A stretch of 64,000 nucleotides of DNA from Boswellia sacra (taxonomy: Eukaryota; Streptophyta; Magnoliopsida; Sapindales; Burseraceae): positions 1-64,000 of the forward strand of contig SNVD02013097.1 of NCBI GenBank assembly GCA_013180625.2, read 5' to 3'. Position 1 is the first letter of the stretch, and every line of letters begins with the position of its first letter. The position numbers and the translations under genes were made by a program. Shown here in pieces: positions 51,585 to 64,000 of the stretch. The notes under the pieces are model-generated. The model searched no databases. It worked only from the letters and a program-made list of their open reading frames with translations, and was not told where the DNA came from.

Positions 51585-54400
51585 TCAAGTGAGTTTGTTG
51601 TATTTGAAAAGTGTTGTTTTGCGATTTTTGGAGCATCAAGGTGCTCTTGTTTTGGATAATGGTAATGGTGCTGCCACGCATTTCTTATTATGGTTTGGAT
51701 AATTTGTGTTGATTAATATATGCATATATTAAATAAGGGTATCGCAATATATACAAGAAACTCTCTCTTTTACATCATCCTTTCAGATATTTGACAAACA
51801 CAAAATATGCTCATTTGAGAATATTATTCTTCTCTTTCTTCTTTATCCTTTCACTTTTTTTTTTTAAATAATTCTTTTTTACTGCCCTCTCGCGCCCATA
51901 TCAAGTGACAAGGAAACTCATCCCCTAAAACCATAAATACCCTTCTTTGTTGTCACTTTGATTGAGGAATATTCAAGGTTCTCAACTTCACCTTCGTTTG
52001 TATTTAGCGTTTGGAAATAGACATGTAACGCTGTGTTGCATAAATACGGTAAGAAAAACAGAAAGTACTTGTCAAAATCCATTCCAACATTTGGTCTTTG
52101 TGCTTGTTAGGCATTCGTTTCATCACATGGGCTTCCAATCACTTGATATTGAAGTTCAAGATGCTGAAGTTGTTTTTAGTATGAGTGTAGCGCTGGTTAC
52201 TAACCTCTCTTACTCCGATAATCCTCCGTAATCACGTTGTTAATTATATATTTCTAAGGTTTATCTGCATGACGAATGTTTTGTGTTACATAGGATTCTA
52301 ATAATTCCATTAATGCTTTAAATGTTCATGTTTTTAATTTATAAGTTTTCTTGTTGCAATTTGATGAGTTAAAAAAATGTACAAAGAATTTGAAAATGTG
52401 AAGACTTAGAGAGAAGTGGAAGAACAATGTTTTATTATACTTTTTTAATCCTTAAGATGGTGCTTACTAATAAATTAAATGGGTTTAAATAAACCTCTTC
52501 CAATTTGCCAATATATGGAAATAGAAGTGTACAGTGGTTTAGGCTTGGACGCATTATACTCAAATATTTATTTAAATTTTTAAGTCAGAATGATTGATAT
52601 TAGTGTATAAGTGTTTAAGTGTTAGGTATAATGTTCAAATCCTTCATATATTGTATCAATCTGGATAATTAATTTACTGAATTGACATGTCTCGGAGGAT
52701 GGAGAGATATGACTCTAAAAGTTAAGAAAATTCCAAAGTAAAAAGGATTAATAAAGGGATTGCTATAGCATCCTAAAGATAATGATTCAATGAATGTTTA
52801 TAATTATGTGGAGGTGGTGACTTTGGGTTGATACCAAGTCTCTTTCCAAGCATAGTTTCATTGATAAGAAGAAGCTGCGATAATGGCCTTGCATGTTCAA
52901 TCCAAAAAGATGTCATTTCTACTGCCATCTTGGAAATCAAAGCCTAGAAAAGTTGGCTCCAAATTCAATATCAATGTCTTTGATTGTTCCATTAACAAAG
53001 AGATTTGATTGAACTTTATCTGTGGAATGGTTTTCAATTAGTGTCTATCAACTCCGAATTCTAAGGCTACTTGTGTCAGTTGCCTGACCCATTTTATGGT
53101 CAATCCTGGCTGGCTAATATTGCAAACCCCAAGTCATTGTTGGTTCAAAAAGTCACCAAGTATATTGAGAAATTCACTTCATAATATGAAAAAGATGGGT
53201 GCCTGTAACTCTTGCTGAACAGAAAGTCATGTGTAATCATATCGCATTCTTGATTGAACCTCAGTGGCGCTTGCAAACAGGCATGCCCAATTGATGAGTG
53301 TTAGGATAATCTCTTATCGCAGAGTTGAGTCCCATAACTGGCTTCAGAAAATATGGTTAATGACTTCACCTTTCTATTTTGTGGTAGCCTCGCATATGTT
53401 GCCGCTTCCTGTATTGCTTGTCTAACTTGCTTTGCTTCTTTGGTTTTGTTTATTCTTCTAACCATTTTTGTTATTGTTTATTCATTAAAGTCATTCCAAG
53501 TTGTACAAAGTTTGACAATCTAAACCACCTGTCCGAGCTGTCTTTACCTTCAAATCTATTATATCAGAAAACCTGGAAAAGAAAACAGGACAAGCACACT
53601 GGAACTGAAATCAGCTAGTTGTCAATGTACTAGAATTGTATAAATATAATCTCAACAAAATGCCGTGAACAGCAATTGGATGTTAATTTTGCAAGTCGTC
53701 CAAATCCTGTTTTCTGTGCTGCATATTTTCTAATGCATTTTATATTCAATATTGATCACATATTCTATTTAAAATTCAAAATAATTTAAAATCAACCACA
53801 TATTCTTAAATTCAATTGAAAACAAAAACACAAGATTATAAAACGAACACACTCTAAGATACCATTTTAATAATGGTTAATAGAATATAGAAAAGGGTAG
53901 ATACTAAAGTTAATCTTTGTCAATTATTTTACCATATCTTTATTTGTTTCTCAATGTTCTGCTATGCTTCATCATCACACCTTTCAATTGATGCTTTTCC
54001 ATTATATTTGGAATACTTTGCTGAAAACATTGAAGTAGATGATGTAAAAAGGAAATTATGAATGCTCTATATTAGTGAAAAATTGGGTTGATATATTTAG
54101 AGGGGATAATTGATGGTTATATAAGGAGAATAATCTGACTAGCTGATGGTAAAAGTATAAAATCATCTCAACTTGCAAAAAACGAAAGTATGGATTCCAG
54201 CTTAAATTTCAAGTCATAGTTACAGTAACCTGTAAAAATATTCAACATGGAAGATGGAATTCTTATCCTGTCTATCATAATATTTTTTGTTGATTTGAAA
54301 AAAAAATACCACCTTGACTTGGACTTTTAAATTACTTCATAAACATCTCAGTTTTTATCTCTCTTTATCTTTACTATTAATATTAAACAAAAGATAAATC
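51585..54400. other. Intergenic DNA between the CACTA element and ADH1 copy B
   Basis: No gene recognised. Open frames at 51962-52231 and 53418-53618 lack motifs. A moderately GC-richer stretch at 52800-53300 may be an old gene relic but could not be assigned. Confidence 0.45.
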
Positions 54401-54441
54401 CACTGCACAAAACCGCTAAACCAGGAACCAAAATCTGGGAA

Positions 54442-54448
54442 TGGTTTT
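54442..54448 (+). promoter_or_regulatory. GT-type anaerobic motif of ADH1 copy B
   Basis: aatggttttggcgg contains TGGTTTT about 250 bases before the start codon; aaaccgctaaaccagg lies 30 bases upstream. No CACGTG G-box is seen in the 300 bases above this gene, unlike copy A. Confidence 0.35.
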
Positions 54449-54562
54449 GGCGGCGCAGCTGTTGTTATCTTGTTTTGAGATACAGTTTATTAGAAAAGTC
54501 TAAACCATCAAGGATCTATTATAAGAGTCATTCAGTTTGGCTCTGTGATTGCTTTCAAAGGG

Positions 54563-54570
54563 TATAAATA
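54563..54570 (+). promoter_or_regulatory. TATA box of ADH1 copy B
   Basis: ggtataaatacc, 131 bases upstream of the start codon. Confidence 0.75.
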
Positions 54571-54693
54571 CCACCACAAAGTGGCAGCATTACCCACCAA
54601 GAGCAAAGAGTACTAGAGCTTATAAAAAACAGTTTTCAAAAATTAATCTTTCAGTTCTGTGTTGTTGATTGTGAGTTGAGAAGTAGAGAAAAG

Positions 54694-56835
<2,142 letters not shown>

Positions 56836-56899
56836 AATTGATTTGTTTGATTGAAGAACAAGAACCTGCGTTCCTTGAATTGACACATAAATAAAAAGT

Positions 56900-58800
56900 G
56901 GTTCGATGATGTGTATCCTGCCTAAAGAAATGTTCTAAAGTATATGTTTTGTGTCCACACGTGTTCAGTTTCAACTCTATTTACTGTTTATGTACAATGA
57001 ATTGTTCTTCTGTTTGATTTCATATATATAAACAAGTTGTTTATATATTTGCACTAACTTATTTCACATCTTCAGCAGAATCCCGGATTTTTGAACTGGT
57101 TTTTAAAGAGTTAAGAGCTCAGTTGTTTGTATCAATCTATTTATTTTAAATTTATTTCATTAGTTTTGGCTGAGGCCCCTAGATACAGGGGAAACATTGA
57201 AACAATTTCCTTCAACTTTTGGTTGAATAAATTGAAGTAATCAATTTGTATTTATTTAAACATATAAATTTGCATACATTAATATCTTAAAAATGTAGAG
57301 CGAAACTTTTTTAATATAACAAATTATTTCTAACTACATATAGGACAAATTTAATGGGAAAACCAGCATTAGGGAAGTCGAATGTTGTTGAACCAAATAT
57401 CAGGGGTCCAATTTACTAGGCTAAATTCAGGAATGAAATACGTTTGCCCAGAGCAAAATCCTGGATTTCTGGGGAAATTTTAGAGTTAAAAGCATAATGG
57501 TGTGACAATCTAATATCTCTAAATTATTTCATCAGTTTTGGCTAAACCCTACACATATCACATAGGCGAGAGAATTGACTTTTCCATCAAAATTTCAGCG
57601 ACCATCTTTGTTTTATTATTGAAAGAAAATAACATTAATTTTAAAACAAAGGATTGATGTGAGAATAATGGGTCAATTTCAATCCGTGAGTTTGACTCTT
57701 GACCAATAGAAATATTACTTGTGATCAGGATAAATATTTGGCGAAAAGTGTCTACAGTACCAATAAATTTGCTTTAGGAAACTAATAATACATTGTTTGA
57801 CAAATATACAAAACCTTATCCAAGGAAAATCAAAATTTTTATCAAGAAAACATAAAGGTAAAAATGCATAAAAAAACAGAGAAATGTTAACTACACCTGC
57901 TGAGTATTATAAATAAGAGTCTTAAGTGTTCAAGATTTGGATCAATGTTTCACGCAGCAAGACTAGCAACTCAATTGCTTAATGTATTTATGGTAAATAT
58001 ACACAATTTCGGAAGCTAAAATCCATCACCAAAACAAAACCAATACAATTATATCTTTAAGAAATAAATTAGATTTCTTTCTCCAAGGGCAAAATTTTCT
58101 ATGTTCGAATCAAATATAATGAATTGGAGAAACCCAAAAAAAAAAAAAAAAGAATCACTCCCACCAAATCATCTCACACGCTATTGCCCACATCCGTCAT
58201 CTCAACACATAAGGCCGCAAATATTTTCAACCTTGATAGATTATAATTGAAATTCAAGAAGAAATTTCCAAGAGGATTTACATTAGTCTTTAAGTTGTGT
58301 AGGACATGTCACTATATATTATTAGATTACTCACTTTTGATTTTTGAACTCCCCATGTTTCCGTCCAAGTGATAAGAAGGACTTCGTAAATTAAGAATTA
58401 GGATTTTGATTTTTGTTAGTAAACTTGTATTAGTAATCAATCAATGACGTAACTTTTTAATAAATATTTATGAATAATACATGATTACAAATATTGTAAG
58501 AAAACATTGGCACAAACTATGTATCATCAATTCTCAAAATTAAACTATGAAAACTAAAATAATTATACAATTTAAATAATTATTAATGAAAATAAATGTA
58601 TTATATGAAAATTTTAACAAAAATATTTATTACATTTGTCTTTTTTATTAATAAAATTTTTTTGAGTGTAAAAAAAAGTAAATAAATGGATGTTATCTCA
58701 TATTTTTGTCTAGTAAAGTCATGAAAAAATCGTCAATTATTTAAATTAAATGAAATAAAGATTGTTGAGCCAATCTGGATAGCTAGCTTGTGATAATGGT
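56900..58800. other. Intergenic DNA downstream of ADH1 copy B
   Basis: AT-rich with no recognised gene. Two loosely similar stretches (57070-57180 and 57440-57550, sharing catcagttttggct-like text) hint at an old local duplication. Confidence 0.45.
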
Positions 58801-58808
58801 GATATTAA

Positions 58809-59209
58809 GAGCCTGTTTGTTTCGGCTTCTATAAGTAAAGCTTATTGAAATAGAGCTTTCAAAAATATAGCTTTCATTAAAAAGTCATTGATTGTTTGAT
58901 GAGATAAATATAGAAATTATAATTAAATTATGAAAATAGAGTTTTGTTATAAGGAAAGAATAAAATAAAATATTTAAAATTAAATGAGGATATCTTTGAC
59001 ATTTCAAAACTTAAAAAAAAAAAAATTAAAAAAGAGCTTTGCTCGAAAGCCTCAATTTTGGGCTTCTTCTAGTAAACATAAAACAACTTTTTTAATCATT
59101 CAAAAGCTCTTCTCAGGTGGCAGTCAAACGACATAAAAAAAAATTTAAAAGAGCTTTTGGCGTTAAAAGAACTCTTTTATCAATTAGAGAAGTTCAAACA
59201 AACGCACTC
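58809..59209. mobile_element. hAT-like MITE, about 400 bp
   Basis: The left end gagcctgtttgttt and right end (reverse complement gagtgcgtttgttt) are imperfect inverted repeats. The interior has many agcttt/aaagct copies that pair with each other. Flanks share only tatta, so the target duplication is not clear. Confidence 0.6.
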
Positions 59210-59820
59210 TAATTATTAAAAGCTATGAATATTTAACGGGCAAAAGAGATATTTTATCTCAAAAACTTGAATTTTACTATTTTAGGGACTACCTTAAATT
59301 CTCAAAGAATCCAGAGTTGAAAAGAACTTTTAAATACAAGGATCTATTAAGAATACATTTAAAATTTGGGACCTCGGCCCCGACGCCACCATCGCACAGG
59401 CTGACCATGGACTAAAAATGCAACTAACTTACATAGTTATCGTTAGAGTGAATTCCACATACCTCTTTTAGGGTTTAGTGGAATCTTACATAGCATCTTT
59501 TTGGTTTCAAAAATCTCACAGTCCTCCCCGTTCCATCTAAAATGGTTAAGTAAATTATATTAAAAATATGAAAATTGACATATTACCAATATTAGAAGAA
59601 ATTTAAAAGGAATAAAAATTAAAATAAAACAATAAAAAAATAACAAAAATTTTCTTAAAAAATTGGGATTAATTTTAATTTAAGTACACATTATTCATTT
59701 TAATTTTTGTTTCATGATTTTAATAGTGTGATATGGGACTAATTTTAATATTAAAAAAATTGTAGTTTTTAAAAAGTTTGAATGTATTATATTGTCATCA
59801 TGTTAATTATTTGATTTTGT
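59210..59820. other. Intergenic DNA, nothing assigned
   Basis: AT-rich and non-coding. A short GC-richer phrase at 59370-59410 has no clear meaning. Confidence 0.45.
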
Positions 59821-61888
59821 TGGTTTTTGTAGCGTATGGTAGTTACGAATAATATAACTGAAAATATTAATGTAAATCAGAACAGGATTTTTACGTGGTT
59901 CGGTTATAACCAACCTACATCTACGGACAACAAGAGTTGCAGTTCACTATGTTGTATGTGTTTACACTCGACTTAGGACTATTTACAATGGTAAACACTC
60001 GCTCACTCACTAACCTAATCTATGTAAACTTGATCAACCTCGATCACAACTATAGTCCTTAACACACTCTTCTGATGCTGCTCTTTTTCTGTAAAAATTA
60101 TCTTAACCACACACAGTTAAGAATAACATAACAATCATAACTGGTACAGACACATGTGATTACTCAACTCCCTTAAGCTCACATGATCTATAACAATTAA
60201 CTAAAGCCTAAAGCTTTACACAAGTGATAAGTCTAATTTTTATACATTATTTTCATCTTTTATCTTAAGTTTTTTTTGTTTATTTTCCTCTTTTTTGTGT
60301 TTGACTGACGAATTTTGTCGAAATTTGTTTAAGTTGTAGGGTTGCTTACTAAGTTCTGATCATTGAACTTCTGGTGGGGCATTATGTCCTTCCCCTTTTT
60401 TTTTTAATGTTGTCCGCCAAGCATTTGGGGGGGAATCAATTAAAGCTGGTCCACGTGCATATTTGAAAAAAAGAAAAAATACCTTTGGGTGGAATCCAAT
60501 GGCTTTGCAATGAAGATGTTTCCTCTCTTGTCGGTGGGGATGAGAAATGGAGGAAGGAAAGGAAGAGAATGGGAGAAGGAAAGGGGATTCGAACTGAGAG
60601 AAATTGAGGGTAAGCAGAGGTGGATCTTTGGGAAGATTCGAACTTCAAGAGGAATTGCTTACAAAAGAGAGGCAAAAACCGGACAGCCATTATCTTTATC
60701 ATCAAATATTCAACTCTCCATAGCTAGTTTCTTTTCTATCCCTATTTTCACTTATGTTTAAAAACATGTTTAGATTTGTGTTGTTTGTAATTTGTAATAT
60801 GAACTAATTTTCATTTTCTAGGGTGAAGATGTAGCCGTATTTTGATGTTTAATTTCTCTTGATTTTGGTTGATTGATGTTTATTCCAATATTGTTGAGCA
60901 ATTTAATTACATGCTTAATACTTGTGATTTTCTGGCCAATTGTTGCATGAATTGAGATGTGGATTGAGACTGAGAAGTGAGTTTCACATGAGTACGTAAT
61001 TATCTTGCCATAAATCATTTGAGATAGAGATATGAATGTGATTTGTGTAATCTTGTATGATTTCTTGCGCTTAATGGGTAATAGTAGTGAATTAGCTGAG
61101 ACATAGATGTAATTCTAATATATTGATATACATTATTATTGCTTGAGAAAGAATAATAATCAAATCAATGAAATCGATTGGCAACAATAGGAATAAAAAT
61201 TAGTTAACTAAATCAAAGAAGTTAAATTGATTAATTTGATGAAATCGGATCTCTAGATCTTTAATTATAAATTTCTTCTATCAAGAATTTCGGTATCTAG
61301 TAGCAACAGTCCTCGTGGGACGATACTTATATTCTCATTTTATTACTTATAACGATTCCGTATACTTACGGATTTTATGCAATAACAAGACATAAAAACA
61401 AATAAAAGATGCACTCAAACTTGCTCTTGCTTGCTCTCTCTCAATTTGCCTTGAATGTATTGAATGCCTTCCACCAAAAGCTACGAAGATAGCTTTATAT
61501 AGTATTTGATATTAATTGCTTGCAATCCTTGTCAAGATCCTATAGAATCTCAATAAAACTTATAAGAAAAATTTGGATAACAATCAAACATTATAGGAAG
61601 TAATAATAGACTCTCCTAAGTAAACTAGAATACTTAAATAATATCCTAATCTAATAAGAGATAATTAATGCAAATATAAAACTTCCTATTCAACTAGGAT
61701 ACCAAATCCAAACTTTCAACTAGGATATCATATCAAAACTTATCATATTTTAATTAAAATTCTCCTAATACAAAACATATATATAAAATAAATGAGATTA
61801 AGAAAATATCCACATTTAATGTTTTTATCACATGATGACAAATTACTCACGTGCAATGCACATGCCATGTGTGCCACGTCTAGAACCA
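59821..61888 (-). repeat. 3' LTR of a copia-type retrotransposon, split by a nested insertion
   Basis: Ends tggtt...aacca are short inverted repeats with canonical TG...CA. The right end touches a purine tract (complement of ataatctccccttt, 61889-61902), as expected for a 3' LTR of an element on the minus strand. Removing the nested 1165 bases leaves an LTR of about 903 bp. The other LTR is outside the window. Confidence 0.75.
60225..61384 (+). mobile_element. Solo LTR of an Athila/Tat-like retrotransposon, nested
   Basis: 1160 bp starting tgataagtctaat and ending ttatgcaata, flanked by the perfect 5-bp duplication acaag (60220-60224 and 61385-61389). The end segment (gtcctcgtgggacgatact, then cgtatacttacgg) resembles the 3' end of LTRs in the Athila/Tat clade. 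It ends in TA rather than CA, either a mutation or a family trait. No internal domain is present, so the copy was reduced by LTR-LTR recombination. Confidence 0.8.
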
Positions 61889-62834
61889 ATAATCTCCCCT
61901 TTGGCATCTTGTGATGAAAATATCTAAATGTTAAAAAAATACATGAGTACATGTAATGCAACTAAAATGAAACACATAAACAAAGACTATAATGACAACC
62001 TAAAAAAAATAAAGAAACATCCAAATAACACCAGAAACATCCATATTTCTCCCCCTTGTTTTCTAAACAAGTGCCAAAATATAAAAAAAAAAAAAACAAA
62101 ATGACAAACAAAACTCCCTCTGACTCAATGATTTCCTCTTTAAGTTGTGCATAAATGTGAAAATAAAAATTTTTAAAAACCAAGAAACTAATTAAATCAA
62201 GTAATCCTACAACTGAACAAACTCCCCCTCGAATCAATTTTGCTGACCTGAAACTTTTGATACATCAAAATACACTTAAGAGAATCAAACTGAGTCAAAC
62301 ATAAAGCACTGATTGTAAGTTGTGCAAACCGTAAATAAAAACAGTCGAAATTCACATAACAAAAATATCTGGACATCATATAATATTTTTATAACCAAGC
62401 ATGTATCAAAGCTGTAGATAAATATCAAACATAAATAATTTTTCATTATTTTATCACTTAATCCAATTGAGTGGTCAACTGAAACATGCTTCTTACACAC
62501 ACAAAAGTTAATTTCAATGTGAATTTTCTAAATGAATACAGTAGCTTTCACACATGTATAGAGGTAGCCCTTTTCCATTTGAGTGAGTGACCTCAACATA
62601 TTTTTAAGATACATTGAAGTTACTCTCAATGGATGGCTTTCACACATCATATACTGGTAGCCCTCTCTGTATTTGACATGAAATTACCAGCAAAATTATA
62701 CCGATAAAACAGCTCAAGCATGCTTTAAATAAAAATAGACTAATGATGCTATAGGTATAAACAACATAACTAAACACTCTTATAATTTAAGTAACTAACA
62801 AGTGCCAATGTCCTTTCTTAGTTTTTCAAATCTC

Positions 62835-62924
62835 GGTGCATTTTAGTGCTTGTATGAACAAGTCAATTAGATGATTCTCATATGAAACATACTCAATGCA
62901 GATAATCTTTGATTCAATAAGTTT
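62835..62924 (-). pseudogene. Copia RNase H C-terminal remnant
   Basis: The frame KIICIEYVSYENHLIDLFIQ then ALKCTEI and a stop matches the C-terminal end of copia polyproteins, where the ENQLADxFTK-type motif sits. It adjoins protease-region sequence at about 62925, so integrase, reverse transcriptase and most of RNase H are absent between them. Confidence 0.7.
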
Positions 62925-64000
62925 CTAAACAACACTTTTTGTCATCACTTGTCTGACTAAAAATTTTCAAACACTTTCCATTTCCTGTCACATGTTTAGA
63001 GCAAGCACAATCATCATTTGAAGTAACATTAAGTGTAGCAACTTTGCAGTGACTTTCATGTTTTTTAACCCAAACATGTCGTGTCTTATGTGACCGTATA
63101 AACTGACTTGCCTTTTTCTTTAAAAAATTTTGTAATTTATAGCACCTAGGTCTAATGTGACCTTTAACAACATAAAAATAGCAAGTAGGAACAAATTTTC
63201 TTACCTTTTCTGGATTTGAAATGAAAGAAACTCATTAGGGAAGCAAAATCAGTCATATCTTTAAAACTTGAGTTAGAAGTGTTACAAGAATTTGAAGCTT
63301 TAACAAACACTGTCTTTGATGTTGAAGCACTATTCTTTTCATCATACCCCAGACTATGTTTGATGGAGTTATCACGGCCTAAACTCAGAATTTCATCAAG
63401 CTTTGTTGAGCCTATCTTGAGTTGATTAATGCACTTGTTTGCCTCATCCAATTCTGTAGTAATTTTCTAGATACATTCTGTCTTGTCTGTCACAGCAGCT
63501 TCCAATTTTATGATTTTTTTATCTACAGATGTTATTTCGCTCTTGAGCACTTCTTGTTCATTCTGAAGAGTTTTTACTGTACTTTCTGCTTCTCCCACAT
63601 CTCATAAAGTGCATTATATGCCTTCTGAAGTTCTCCATAGTATTCAGTATCCTTTTCAGCATCTGACTCATCAATGTTTGATCTGTTATGTTATGTTATG
63701 TTATGTTAGACACAACATCTTCAAGTATGTCAGACATAACTATTTGCTCTTTATCTGAAATAGTCCCATTTAATGCTAAAAAATTGTTAGAGTCGTCTTC
63801 ATCTATTTCTGAGTCATCATCACTCTATGTTGTACACAAACTCTTTTTCTTCTTGGAACTAGGACACTCAGCTTGAATGTTCTCAAATCTCTTGCATTCA
63901 TAACATTGAATTTTACCTTTTTTCTCAATCTTTTCTTGATTTTTCTTTGCAGACTCTTTACGAAATTTTTTAGCATCAAAGTTCTCTGAATTTTTCTTCT
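62925..64000 (-). pseudogene. Copia gag and protease start, broken
   Basis: From the right: a first zinc knuckle with its His lost (CYECKRFENIQAECPS near 63890), an acidic Ser/Asp stretch, a coiled-coil region, and LKIGSTKLDEILSLGRDNSIK, which is characteristic of SIRE-type gag. A second zinc knuckle (YVVKGHIRPRCYKL near 63160) has a changed Cys. Next comes CSKHVTGNGKC, matching the conserved segment next to the protease site. Stops near 63827 and elsewhere break the frame. Not functional. Confidence 0.75.
63684..63708. repeat. (atgtt)n microsatellite
   Basis: About five copies of the pentamer atgtt within the copia gag region. Confidence 0.85.

Larger units (their letters stand above)
61889..64000 (-). 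mobile_element. Internal region of a copia (SIRE/Maximus-like) retrotransposon, most of pol deleted
   Basis: Minus strand. From the right edge come gag pieces, then the protease region, then directly the last residues of RNase H, then a 3' non-coding stretch and the purine tract next to the LTR. The phrases ctcccccttg and ccccctcg on the plus strand mark purine-rich runs typical of this lineage's 3' region. The element continues beyond 64000. Confidence 0.75.

Noticed and set aside
60489..60761. 90-codon plus-strand open frame
   Set aside because: Lies wholly inside the solo LTR, with no known domain.

Overview
This is plant nuclear DNA. It carries multi-exon genes with GT-AG introns, AT-rich intergenic sequence, and several classes of plant transposable element. 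Three host genes are intact: two class P (ADH1-type) alcohol dehydrogenases of 380 codons each, and a PIN6-type auxin efflux carrier of 538 codons. ADH1 and PIN6 are neighbours in Arabidopsis (At1g77120 and At1g77110), so the core of the window looks like the same eudicot locus, enlarged by duplication and by transposons. I cannot name the species from sequence alone.

Layout. 1-1.1 kb: two intronless, stop-containing host-gene fragments on the minus strand (a LONELY GUY-type cytokinin-activating enzyme and an unrecognised Cys-rich protein). 1.15-9.05 kb: a decayed Athila-type Ty3/gypsy retrotransposon on the minus strand, with its 1.4-kb 5' LTR, tRNA-Asp primer site, leader repeats, gag and broken pol; its other LTR is not in the window. 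9.05-10.76 kb: a possible host-gene 5' end cut by that insertion, then an orphan CACTA-like end. 11.38-13.72 kb: a short non-autonomous LTR retrotransposon. 14.0-15.1 kb: a subtilase pseudogene. 17.36-20.89 kb: ADH1 copy A (minus). 21-29 kb: intergenic DNA with a hairpin satellite and a 41-bp tandem repeat. 29.18-33.32 kb: PIN6 (minus). 35-38 kb: an (AT)n tract and two hAT-type MITEs. 39.76-51.58 kb: a complete CACTA (En/Spm) element with a perfect TTA target duplication. 54.69-56.84 kb: ADH1 copy B (plus). 58.8 kb: a MITE-like element. 59.8-64 kb: a copia retrotransposon end (minus), with a solo LTR nested in its LTR and most of pol deleted.

The most notable object is the 11.8-kb CACTA element. 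Next to its own decayed transposase genes it holds five consecutive exons, introns included, of a CLC-d-type chloride channel gene. This is the signature of a gene-capturing (Pack-CACTA) element. The reading frame of the captured piece is still open and its splice sites are intact, while the transposase genes have stops and frameshifts. Short direct repeats lie at both edges of the captured piece, and the 3' end of the element is tandemly duplicated.

The host genes do not form one pathway. ADH1 serves fermentation under low oxygen, and PIN6 moves auxin. Their adjacency is a matter of locus history, not joint regulation.
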